A DNA stretch of 64,000 bases, from the NCBI GenBank assembly GCA_037127915.1, contig JBAXXL010000002.1, positions 1 through 64,000 of the forward strand, read 5' to 3'. The position numbers and the translations under genes are program-made. The DNA is from JBAXXL01 sp037127915. Its GTDB lineage: Bacteria; Bacteroidota; Ignavibacteria; Kapaibacteriales; UBA2268. Below the pieces are notes generated by a model. The model did no database searches and was not told the DNA's origin. It saw nothing but the letters and a program-made list of their open reading frames with translations. Below are positions 49,549-58,111 of this stretch, in pieces; position 1 is the stretch's first letter; every line of letters begins with the position of its first letter.

Positions 49549-52413
49549 ATGAAAAAAACTATTTTGATTAGTATAACAGTGGTAATATTCTTGTTTACTA
49601 ACTCATTCGCCCAAGAGCAAAGAAGTGGCAATGAAATCAACTACAAGCAAAGTACAATAACCGAAAAACAAATTTATTCGGGTTCGCTATGGGGTTTTGG
49701 ATATAATAGTTACAGCGAATTGGGTGATGGGACAACTGTGAGCAAACAGGAGCCAATTCAAATTGGAAATGATTACGATTGGATTACCATATCTTGCGGT
49801 TACATGCATACATTTGCTATAAAACGAGATGGATCGCTATGGGGTTGTGGTACAAGCAGGTTCGGTGATGGTTTGGATAATTCATACTACTCAACCATTA
49901 CACAAATTGGTTTAGATAGAAATTGGAAATATATTTCAACAAATGAACATCATAGATTAGCAATAAAGAACGATGGCTCGTTATGGTCTTGGGGAGAAAA
50001 TCATAATGGTATTCTTGGAGACAGTACACTTGAATTAGAAAAAGTTTATACTACACCCCTAAGAATTGAGAAAACTTGGAATGATGTGATATTTGTATCA
50101 GCCGGTGTTTATCAATCAGCCGCGATTAGAGAAGGCGGTTCTTTATTTATGTGGGGAGTGAATATAGGAGGTCAATTAGGTGACGGTACTCGGAATAGTT
50201 CCGATTATCCTGTAAAAATAGGAAAGTCTAATGAATGGAGTACTGTTTCATGCGGTAGATCAAATACATTAGCAATTAAAAAAGACGGAACGCTATGGGC
50301 TTGGGGTAATAATTTGTGGGGAGCGTCAGGTACCGGAAAAAGCGGAGATATGATATTTGAACCTGTTAAAGTTGGAGCAGATAGTAATTGGGTCTCAGTT
50401 TCTACTTGTTGGAACCATAGTTTAGGGTTGAAAAGTGATGGTACTTTATGGGCTTGGGGCAGTAATTTAGATTATGGATTGGGCGATTCAACAAAATCTC
50501 AAGAATATTATCCTAAACTAATAGGAAAAGAAAGCGATTGGATATATATATCTGCAGAAGAAACAATTAATTCAGCTATTAAAAGGGATGGTTCCTTATG
50601 GAGATGGGGCGCATATTTAGCAGTTGAAAATCGTAAAGAATTTAAAGTTCCTACGAAGGTAGAAGATATTTCAGCTGTTACACAGGTTGATTGCGGAGAA
50701 CATCACGCAATGTTTATTAGGAATCATGTTATTGCAAAACCAACGGTATCGACATTGCCTATCAAAAATACAACTTATAATACCGCCGAAAGCGGTGGAA
50801 ACATAATATCGGATGGCGGTGACGCTTATGTTACTCGCGGTGTTTGCTACTCTACTTCACCGGAACCAACTCTTAAGAATAGCATAACGAAAGATGGGTA
50901 TGGACCCGGTGAATACCAAAGCAAAATGAAAAATTTGAAATCATTTCAAACATACTACGTACGTGCCTACGCAACAAACGAATTAGGAACTGTTTACGGG
51001 CAGGAAGAAATATTTACCGCTAAGTTACCCACACCGATACTAATATCACCTGAAAATGCAAAGACAGATGTCCCAACAGATGTATCATTAAAATGGAACG
51101 CAGTTGATAATGCTTTAAAATATCGTGTTCAACTTGCGACAAATCCTGCTTTTGATACACCCTTAGTAGATGAAGAAACTGCTGTTCAGACTTATGATTA
51201 TAATAAATATGCTAATGATTCAATATATTATTGGCGTGTTCAAGCTGTACACGAAGAAGTAATGAGCGATTGGTCAGATGTTTGGGAGTTCACAACGCAT
51301 AAATTTAATCCGCAGGTATTGCTTTCACCTGCAAAAGATACAATTAATGTTCCTGTTGACTGTAAACTTGTATGGAAAAAAAATTCCGCTAATACAACCT
51401 ATATATTGCAGGTATCCAAGTTCCCAAAGTTCTCTCAAAAAGTAATTGATATTGATATAGCTGATACAGTTCACCAATCTTCAATTTTAGAATCCTTTAC
51501 TACGTACTTTTGGCGTGTCAGCGCAGTTATTGGTGAAGATCAAAGCGATTGGTCACCGATTTGGAAATTTACAACACTAATAGATTCAGTAAAACTAACA
51601 ACACCAACGGATTTATCCAAAAATTTAAACACACCGATAAATATGTCTTGGCTGGAAGGCATTTACAAAAAAGATTACCGCTTGCAAATATCGAAAACCA
51701 ATGATTTTGCAACTCTAAAAACTGATACTTTGATTTTAAAAATCAATAATGCGGAAATGAAAAATTTAAATTATTGGCAGAAATATTTCTGGCGCGTTCG
51801 CAATGAATCGGGCGATACTTTGGGTTATTGGTCGGAAATTTGGCAATTTGAAACGCGATTGAGAGAAGCGTTACTTATTTACCCTGCTGATAATCAAACA
51901 GGTTTGGGGAAAGAAGTCAATTTCAGATGGAATTCTGCGGATATTGATGGTGCTGAATACTATCAATTGCAAATTTCTAAAAATGATAGCTTTACCGATT
52001 TGGTTTATTCACGGGATTCAATCACTTCAACCGAACAAAATGTGCCTGATTTAGAAAAGGATGTACTGTATTATTGGCGCGTCCGAGTATGGAATATTGA
52101 AACGATTGGTACCGCATATTGGAGCGAAGTCAGGACATTTAGAACGGGAACTTCGGGTGTGAAGGATGAAGCCGATGTAATTCAGATAATTCCTAATCCT
52201 GCCGGTGATTTTATAACAGTAGCTTTGAAACCTTCCGAAGGTTTCGAACCTTCGGAAGGTTCAGCAATCCAAATTTACAATACATTTGGCGAAAGGGTAT
52301 TATCTGTAGGGACAGGTCGTGACCTGTCCGTTCGGATTAATATTGCGGCTCTGCCAAAAGGAATTTATTTTGTAAAGATAGGCTGTGAAACTGCGAAATT
52401 TGTGAAAATGTAA
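49549..52413 (+). CDS. T9SS-secreted RCC1-repeat and Fn3-like protein
   Basis: 954 residues. Signal peptide to about 23. An RCC1-type propeller (about 45-390) has repeats of GSLWGFGYNSYSELGDGT, GTLWAWGNNLWGASGTG and similar, each with the pattern of a strand, a turn and A-I-K-x-D-G-S/T-L-W. After ~400 there is one domain with AYATNELGTVYGQ, then four Fn3-like domains each ending in YYWRVQAVHEEVMSDWSDVWEF-like sequence. The C-terminal sorting domain is type A: IPNPAGDFITVALK, IQIYNTFGERVLSV, ALPKGIYFVKI. Two palindromic elements are inserted in this domain (residues about 894-905 and 919-926). Confidence 0.85.
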   Translation: MKKTILISITVVIFLFTNSFAQEQRSGNEINYKQSTITEKQIYSGSLWGFGYNSYSELGDGTTVSKQEPIQIGNDYDWITISCGYMHTFAIKRDGSLWGCGTSRFGDGLDNSYYSTITQIGLDRNWKYISTNEHHRLAIKNDGSLWSWGENHNGILGDSTLELEKVYTTPLRIEKTWNDVIFVSAGVYQSAAIREGGSLFMWGVNIGGQLGDGTRNSSDYPVKIGKSNEWSTVSCGRSNTLAIKKDGTLWAWGNNLWGASGTGKSGDMIFEPVKVGADSNWVSVSTCWNHSLGLKSDGTLWAWGSNLDYGLGDSTKSQEYYPKLIGKESDWIYISAEETINSAIKRDGSLWRWGAYLAVENRKEFKVPTKVEDISAVTQVDCGEHHAMFIRNHVIAKPTVSTLPIKNTTYNTAESGGNIISDGGDAYVTRGVCYSTSPEPTLKNSITKDGYGPGEYQSKMKNLKSFQTYYVRAYATNELGTVYGQEEIFTAKLPTPILISPENAKTDVPTDVSLKWNAVDNALKYRVQLATNPAFDTPLVDEETAVQTYDYNKYANDSIYYWRVQAVHEEVMSDWSDVWEFTTHKFNPQVLLSPAKDTINVPVDCKLVWKKNSANTTYILQVSKFPKFSQKVIDIDIADTVHQSSILESFTTYFWRVSAVIGEDQSDWSPIWKFTTLIDSVKLTTPTDLSKNLNTPINMSWLEGIYKKDYRLQISKTNDFATLKTDTLILKINNAEMKNLNYWQKYFWRVRNESGDTLGYWSEIWQFETRLREALLIYPADNQTGLGKEVNFRWNSADIDGAEYYQLQISKNDSFTDLVYSRDSITSTEQNVPDLEKDVLYYWRVRVWNIETIGTAYWSEVRTFRTGTSGVKDEADVIQIIPNPAGDFITVALKPSEGFEPSEGSAIQIYNTFGERVLSVGTGRDLSVRINIAALPKGIYFVKIGCETAKFVKM
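52229..52261. repeat. Palindrome inside the sorting domain (element 1)
   Basis: AACCTTCCGAAGGTT and AACCTTCGGAAGGTT are perfectly complementary 15-base arms around TCG. In frame it encodes PSEGFEPSEG between two predicted strands of the T9SS domain. Confidence 0.8.
52310..52329. repeat. Palindrome inside the sorting domain (element 2)
   Basis: GGACAGGTC-gt-GACCTGTCC, nearly the same as the intergenic element at 23600-23619. It encodes GTGRDLSV in a loop between LSV and RINIAAL. Confidence 0.8.
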
Positions 52414-52465
52414 CACAGTTTATAAAGTTGAAAGTGCGTAAAGATAAAAAAGAGATGAAGATAAG

Positions 52466-52498
52466 ATGGACTCCACTTTGAAAGTTGAGCCCATCTTG
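52466..52498. repeat. Imperfect hairpin after the RCC1 gene
   Basis: AGATGG...CCATCT flank CTCCACTTT / AAAGTTGAG with one mismatch. It lies between two convergent genes and could act as terminator, but no T run is seen. Confidence 0.45.
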
Positions 52499-52513
52499 CT
52501 TAATACCTACATT

Positions 52514-54292
52514 CTAAATTATAGTTAAAATTAGCTGTCCTCTTGTGACAACTTCGCCTTGCTCAACCCAAATTTCCAAAATTACTCCGTCGCAGGGAGA
52601 TTTAATCATATCAACATAAGTTTGTGCTTCGATATAACAGAGAGTTTGATCTTTTTTGATTTTATCGCCAATCTTAAGCGGATCCATACCTTTGCCAAAG
52701 AACAGATTATATAATACTTTACCTTTTGCGTGGGATTTGATTTCCTTTTGGTCGGGATGTGTTTTCTTCGCTTTTGGTTTAGGGTCGGGTTGTTTGACAA
52801 TAACTTCCGCTACGGCGGCTGTTGCTGTTTTAGTAATTTTAGCTTTTTCGAGTTCTTCAGTAAATTTTTCTTTTGCTTTGCCGGATTTATATTCGCGGTA
52901 TTCGCGCGGGTGCATTGCGAATTCAAACAATTCTTCATCGTCCGGTCCAAATTCCCAGCTGTTTTCTATCATTTCGGCTTTGGTTGCCTCCAATTTATCA
53001 GGATAATTATCTTGTGGAAGTCCTTGGCTAAAAACTTTGCCTTGTTTATTTGCAAGTTCAATGATTTCAGGAGCTAATGGACCCGGTAATTTTCCGGCTT
53101 TACCCAAAATCATATCCCAGGTATTGTTATCAATCATCGAATAGCGTTCATTACCCTTTATCATCTGCATCACGTTGAGCAAAGCAACATTTTTGATATA
53201 TTGGCTGAATGGAGTAACCAATGGGGGATATCCCATTTTTGGCCAAACGTATTGAACTTCATCGAATAGCTTTATAACCATATCATCTTGAGTAAGCTCC
53301 GGTTGGTTTTTCTCGCGGAGGAACCTGTTGATTCCATCGTGTACACCTTTCAAATCAGCCATCATACTGCCCATCATTCCACCAGGTAAGCCACATAGCA
53401 CTAAAAGTGATGTCATAGTGCGGTTAGTCGGGTCAATGAAATAGCCTAAGAAATCATCAATGAAGCTTTGAGTCATAGCACGTGCTTCCATATATGCTTT
53501 CATATTTATGTCAGGTACTGAAAAACCTGCATCAATCAGCATTTCTCTCAATGTAATCACATCGGGATGAACCATACCCCAAGATAGAGGTTCCATAGCC
53601 ACGTCAAGGTAATCGGCTCCGGCTTTAGCAACTTCAAGCATAGATACCATCGAAAAACCGGGGCCCGAATGTCCGTGGTATTGAACAATCAATTCCGGAT
53701 ATTTATCTTTTATCGATTTTACTAATTTACCCAATGTTACCGGTCGGCCTATACCCGCCATATCTTTCAGAGCAATTTCCTGAGCACCGAATTCGACAAC
53801 TTTATCAACGATATTCATGTAATATTCAATTGTATGAACAGGGGAGTGTGTAATGCTCAACGCAGGTTGAGAAATCATTCCGGCTTCGCGGGCGTATTTG
53901 ATTGATAATTCGAGATTACGGTAGTCATTTAATCCACAGAATGAACGAGCAATATCAACGCCTTGGGCTTTTTTTACTTTGTACATCAATCGTCGGACAT
54001 CAGCCGGAACAGGATACATACGGATTCCGTTCAACGCACGCTCAAGCATTTGGGTTTGGATACAGGCATCATTAAAAGGCTTTACCCATTGACGAACGGC
54101 GTCATTAGGATTTTCTCCATAAAGTAAGCAGACTTGTTCGAAAGCACCGCCATTAGTTTCTATTCTCGAGAAACAGCCCATTTCAATTAAAGCAGGGGCA
54201 ATTTGAACTAATTGGTCAACCCTCGGAACATATTTACCCGATGATTGCCACATATCTCGGTAAACCAAGCAAAATTTTATTTCTCTACCCAA
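52514..54292 (-). CDS. Carboxyltransferase-type protein with a non-biotinylated tail domain (PycB/OadA-like)
   Basis: About 592 residues starting at TTG 54292, which has AGGA 6 bases before it; an upstream TTG (54343) is poorer. The TIM barrel of the pyruvate-carboxylase / oxaloacetate-decarboxylase carboxyltransferase family is clear: VYRDMWQSSGKY (DTTLRDAHQS equivalent), NGGAFEQVCLLYGENP, ARSFCGLNDYRN, ALKDMAG with the conserved Lys, and the metal pair HGH. A linker rich in Lys/Ala/Pro (~470-515) leads to a barrel-sandwich domain (~520-592). Its expected AMKM turn reads EAQTYVDM, so the biotin-carrying Lys is absent. No biotin carboxylase gene is beside it. Confidence 0.8.
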   Translation of the reverse strand: MGREIKFCLVYRDMWQSSGKYVPRVDQLVQIAPALIEMGCFSRIETNGGAFEQVCLLYGENPNDAVRQWVKPFNDACIQTQMLERALNGIRMYPVPADVRRLMYKVKKAQGVDIARSFCGLNDYRNLELSIKYAREAGMISQPALSITHSPVHTIEYYMNIVDKVVEFGAQEIALKDMAGIGRPVTLGKLVKSIKDKYPELIVQYHGHSGPGFSMVSMLEVAKAGADYLDVAMEPLSWGMVHPDVITLREMLIDAGFSVPDINMKAYMEARAMTQSFIDDFLGYFIDPTNRTMTSLLVLCGLPGGMMGSMMADLKGVHDGINRFLREKNQPELTQDDMVIKLFDEVQYVWPKMGYPPLVTPFSQYIKNVALLNVMQMIKGNERYSMIDNNTWDMILGKAGKLPGPLAPEIIELANKQGKVFSQGLPQDNYPDKLEATKAEMIENSWEFGPDDEELFEFAMHPREYREYKSGKAKEKFTEELEKAKITKTATAAVAEVIVKQPDPKPKAKKTHPDQKEIKSHAKGKVLYNLFFGKGMDPLKIGDKIKKDQTLCYIEAQTYVDMIKSPCDGVILEIWVEQGEVVTRGQLILTII

Positions 54293-54443
54293 AATTAGTC
54301 CTATTAAATAATTATACTGATACAAAATTAAGTAAAAATACAAAAATATAAATGAGAAAAATTTGATTTTAAGTGCTTTTTTTTACTAGATTATAACTTT
54401 GTTTAATAAAAGAGTAAACCAAAAGAAAAACTGTGTAATTTTA

Positions 54444-55208
54444 TTAATACTCAGGCTCGGTCTCTAAATTATATTCCGACGCATTTTGATAATCAAGATA
54501 TACGGATTTGATGAATGTTTTTTCCATTGTAAAATAGAATGAAAATACAAGACACTGATTAATAAATACTGCAATTAATCCAGGAATAGAGCCATTCAAA
54601 ATTGCAATTGCATAACCTTGGATCTGACCAATACCATACATCGGATTAGATAAATATTTGTAGGGTCCGCAACAAACGAATTCGCAAATTTTTCTTCCTA
54701 AAAACATATCTTTCCAGAAATAAATGTCTATCCCAACAACCTTAGCCGACCAAATTTTTACAATATATCCGGTAATAAAAATTATTCCAACAATAACAAT
54801 TAGCAATTCATAAGGGATAAAAGCAAATATATCAGATTTAGTTGAGGTTGACAAGTAGCCCATACTAATACCATTATTAAAGAATAGGAATCCTAATATA
54901 CTTTGGTAGAAAACATACGCTTTTTCCTCGGATTTGAATTTATTAATCAGCCAAAGCCTTAATCCATTTTGAGGTATTACAACAAAAATGAAACCAATAT
55001 AGAGGATTTCAAAAATTATATAATAGATGACAGCAATATTATGATTGGTCGAATAGTATTCAGCGGAGAAATAAGCGAATATTAATGATATAGCTATTAG
55101 ACTGGTACTTAGAATGTTTACTGGTTTTAATATAAAGCCAGTAGTACCGATTATTATTTTTACTAAATCCGAAATGTTTTTAATAAAGTTCGTTAAGTAT
55201 TTTTTCAT
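54444..55208 (-). CDS. Membrane methyltransferase, PEMT/ICMT-like
   Basis: 254 residues, five to seven membrane segments. The C-terminal motif GPYKYLSNPMYGIG, then helices and an acidic end (FYFTMEKTF, LDYQNASEYN), is the signature of the phospholipid/isoprenylcysteine methyltransferase superfamily that uses S-adenosylmethionine at the membrane face. The pattern RHPxY of well-studied members is present as SNPMY. The substrate (lipid head group or isoprenylated compound) is unknown. It stands alone on the minus strand between divergent neighbours. Confidence 0.75.
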   Translation of the reverse strand: MKKYLTNFIKNISDLVKIIIGTTGFILKPVNILSTSLIAISLIFAYFSAEYYSTNHNIAVIYYIIFEILYIGFIFVVIPQNGLRLWLINKFKSEEKAYVFYQSILGFLFFNNGISMGYLSTSTKSDIFAFIPYELLIVIVGIIFITGYIVKIWSAKVVGIDIYFWKDMFLGRKICEFVCCGPYKYLSNPMYGIGQIQGYAIAILNGSIPGLIAVFINQCLVFSFYFTMEKTFIKSVYLDYQNASEYNLETEPEY

Positions 55209-55388
55209 AAATAAATCTTGAGTTTGATAAATAGTTCAATTATCTTTCGATATTTATTAAAAAAATATTTAGTTGTCAACTTTATCACTTCAAATATAAT
55301 ATAATTTTATTAATTGTTGGAACTTTCAAATTCAAAAATCGTAATTTATTTGTAATATTATTTAAAGATTTAATTTTGAGTTTCTAAA

Positions 55389-56177
55389 ATGAAGAAGTAT
55401 GTTTATATTTTAGCGATAGCTTTGATTTCGCTATCAATTACAGCTTGTATGGATATTGATTACGTATCAGCCGATTATGACAAGGGTAACGGAGATATTG
55501 AAACTTTCAATATTTCAGCAGTAGATTTTTCAACAATTGATGTTCGGTGTTCTGGCAAAGTATTTATTGAAAAGGGTGATGTTGAAAAAGTGGAAGTAAA
55601 AATTGACCGTAACTTGTATTCTAACTTGGATATTTATGTAAAAGACGGTGAATTGGTTGTTGATTTAAACAATGCAACACCAACCGTTTTCGAAGTATAT
55701 ATTACTACACCGAATATTTATAAATTACAGTCATTTGGAAGTGCCGATATTTCAATGAATGGAAAATTTGAGATTGCTGATAATTTTGTTTTGGATATGG
55801 ATGGTTCAGGTGATGTATATATTAAAGATATAATAGTAAAGGGTATTAATGTATATCTATACGGGTCCGGCGATTTGAAAATGTATGGATATTGCGAAAA
55901 TGCAGATTTGGAGTTAGATGGTTCAGGTAATTGCGAGTTTCTCGGAAAAGCCGATACAGCAGATATTGAAGTATTCGGTTCGGGTGATTTGGATATGAGA
56001 AATATTGAAAACAAATCAGCAATAGCTAATTTAGATGGATCAGGTGATTTAAGAATACAAACAAGCAATACATTAAATTTAAAAATAAACGGCTCCGGTA
56101 ATGCATATTTATATAATCACCCCGAAATCATTAGCTCCGATATTAATGGTAGTGGAAAATTGATTTATATGAGATAG
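55389..56177 (+). CDS. DUF2807 (GIN-domain) lipoprotein
   Basis: 262 residues. Signal ending ISLSITACMD with the lipobox Cys at about residue 20. The mature part is DUF2807, a right-handed beta-solenoid built from repeats of LDGSGD / LYGSGD / VFGSGD (at about 135, 155, 178, 200, 220 and 235). The first strands read FSTIDVRCSGKVFIEKGDVEKVEV (parts). This family is thought to be a surface or periplasmic binding head; the substrate is unknown. A terminator follows 20 bases after the stop. Confidence 0.88.
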   Translation: MKKYVYILAIALISLSITACMDIDYVSADYDKGNGDIETFNISAVDFSTIDVRCSGKVFIEKGDVEKVEVKIDRNLYSNLDIYVKDGELVVDLNNATPTVFEVYITTPNIYKLQSFGSADISMNGKFEIADNFVLDMDGSGDVYIKDIIVKGINVYLYGSGDLKMYGYCENADLELDGSGNCEFLGKADTADIEVFGSGDLDMRNIENKSAIANLDGSGDLRIQTSNTLNLKINGSGNAYLYNHPEIISSDINGSGKLIYMR

Positions 56178-56197
56178 CTTATCTCAAAATAAAACAA

Positions 56198-56231
56198 AGG
56201 GGCAAACCGGATTGGTAAGCCCCTGTTTTTT
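56198..56231. terminator. Terminator between convergent genes
   Basis: AGGGGC (56198-56203) pairs with GCCCCT (56219-56224), with inner ACC / GGT pairing, followed by T to 56231. Confidence 0.75.
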
Positions 56232-56237
56232 ACTTGT

Positions 56238-57368
56238 TTAATAGATTATGATACTATTAAGAAACTCGTTAATTTTCTCTAAATTAATAGGATATGTGCC
56301 TTCTGTAGCTTCAACAACAAATACAGCGTATCCAACTTTAAGTTCAAGAAAAGAATAATAAGAAGTATTTCGACCATAAGGGGCTTGCGTTAAAACTTTG
56401 TATCTAGCTATATGGCTATTTGAGCTTTCTAAATGTTGGTAACTTATCACATTAGGTAATTTTAAACAGAATTTCTGGAAATCCTTGAAAGAATCTGCTT
56501 TTGGTTTCTCTATGATAACAATACTAAATGTATTTGAAATGTTATTTATATCTGGAAAAGTAGCTAATATAGAATTATTTTTAATACTTATAATATTTAG
56601 CCAATCAGGTATATTACATTGAAAACCATGTATCGTGTCAACAATAGTAAATGGTTTTTGTTCTTGTTTGTAAGCAAGTTGCAATTGTAATGATCTGATA
56701 TCAAATGTAAAGTCAGAATAACGAACCGAATTTGCAACATCATTTTTTATCGTATTAATGTGTTCGGACAAGTCTTCATTGTACATAACAGGAAAATTAA
56801 TCATTGTAACATGAGTGCCTGTCGTAAAAGCCAAGTATAATTGATATATAACCAAATGAGATAAAGTGTGTGTAGAATCTTTTTCATGTAATGAACTTTG
56901 CATTTTAGCTACATAATCAGGCACTTTGAAATACCAGAGTAAAAATTGTTTAGAATTTTGATTTTTGAAAAAAATTGACTCGCATTTTAATTGCGCCTGA
57001 TATACTTCATCTTGTGAATAATTAAATTCGTAATCTCTGAAATGTTCAAGGAGTTTTGCTTCTTCTAAACTGTCAAACTTGAAACTCTTCATATCATCTG
57101 GAATTTTATATTTATGTATTTGCATTGCTGTCGTATCATCAATAACAAGGATATTTTTATATTGAACTTCCTGTCGAGCAGTATCACCTTTATAAGATAT
57201 TGCAAAATTTGATTTTGGAGTTCTATCAACGAATGTAATTAATCCATGACTGAAAATCATCACGAGTGAACTATCTTGACCATATAGATTTGTACTCAGG
57301 CATAATAGTAAACATATAATTGACGTTTTCAATATGTATGTCACACTTTCTTTTATATTGAGTTTCAT
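56238..57368 (-). CDS. Exported protein of unknown function
   Basis: 376 residues. Signal peptide (hydrophobic to about 30, ending TNLYGQ). The mature part has no recognised domain. Features visible: IKYKIPDDMKSF-like segment (HKYKIPDDMKSFKFDSLEEAK), a central helical region with YQLYLAFTTGTHVTMIN, and a C-terminal domain (from TIVDTIHGFQCNIPDWLNII, parts) with TFPDINNISNTFSIVI, ending in the aromatic-rich YYSFLELKVGYAVFVVEATEG. It is last in the leftward run of exported proteins, 14 bases after the previous gene. Confidence 0.65.
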   Translation of the reverse strand: MKLNIKESVTYILKTSIICLLLCLSTNLYGQDSSLVMIFSHGLITFVDRTPKSNFAISYKGDTARQEVQYKNILVIDDTTAMQIHKYKIPDDMKSFKFDSLEEAKLLEHFRDYEFNYSQDEVYQAQLKCESIFFKNQNSKQFLLWYFKVPDYVAKMQSSLHEKDSTHTLSHLVIYQLYLAFTTGTHVTMINFPVMYNEDLSEHINTIKNDVANSVRYSDFTFDIRSLQLQLAYKQEQKPFTIVDTIHGFQCNIPDWLNIISIKNNSILATFPDINNISNTFSIVIIEKPKADSFKDFQKFCLKLPNVISYQHLESSNSHIARYKVLTQAPYGRNTSYYSFLELKVGYAVFVVEATEGTYPINLEKINEFLNSIIIY

Positions 57369-57382
57369 ATTTACTTCCTTTT

Positions 57383-58090
57383 TTAAAAGGTTACGCCAAT
57401 ATTAAAGTTGAAATTTCTTGAAATAATTTCGTAAGCGTCGCCATAAGTATAATAATTATCACGGATATAATCAAATCTAATATCTTCGAACCCCATTCCT
57501 ATATTCAGAAAAGATTTTCTTGAAATTTTAAAACTAATACCTACAGTTGGATTTATGAAAAGACCCTGCCCCTCTAGATTTTCTTCCAAATCCAAAGAAT
57601 AACCAAGAGCTAATGCCAAATATGGTGATACTTTTTTGTTAAGAAGATTGGTTCTGAAATCGAAAAAAACTGGTACCGATATCGGATAACGACCATCGCC
57701 TAATCTCAAACCTATACCTATGCCAATAGAGTAATAGGGATTAAATCTATAGGCATTGATGATATTCACCTTTAATAAATCTATTTCACCTATGTCTAAT
57801 CCAGCTTCAATTGTTCCTTGGTAGCCTAGTTTTAATCCTTCAAAGCTCGGTTCAATTTCATTGCTGATAATGAGTGGTTCTTTAGTGATTCGTTCAATTT
57901 CATCCATCTGGTAAACAAATACATCGTGGTAAACTGTTTCGAGTTTGATTGTTTGGTAGGGGATTTGCTCGATTATAGTTCCATGAATAATACAACCGTT
58001 TTTCAAATACAGTACATCCTGTAAATTCTGTTGTGCGATAGCTGAAGTACTAATCGCGAAAAAAGCTAATAACGTAAAAAAAATCTTCAT
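57383..58090 (-). CDS. Outer-membrane beta-barrel protein
   Basis: 235 residues. Signal peptide to about 19. The N-terminal motif DVLYLKNGCIIHGTIIEQIPYQTIKLETVYHDVFVYQMDEIERITKEP (parts) is a widespread short domain that precedes beta-barrels in this phylum. It is followed by about eight amphipathic strands (YYSIGIGIGLRLGD, VFFDFRTNLL, YLALALGYSLD, NFNIGVTF at the end with the terminal aromatic typical of outer-membrane proteins). Function unknown. It is between the paralogous propeller lipoproteins and the 376-residue protein. Confidence 0.75.
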   Translation of the reverse strand: MKIFFTLLAFFAISTSAIAQQNLQDVLYLKNGCIIHGTIIEQIPYQTIKLETVYHDVFVYQMDEIERITKEPLIISNEIEPSFEGLKLGYQGTIEAGLDIGEIDLLKVNIINAYRFNPYYSIGIGIGLRLGDGRYPISVPVFFDFRTNLLNKKVSPYLALALGYSLDLEENLEGQGLFINPTVGISFKISRKSFLNIGMGFEDIRFDYIRDNYYTYGDAYEIISRNFNFNIGVTF

Positions 58091-58111
58091 AATTCTGCTC
58101 CAATTTATTTA

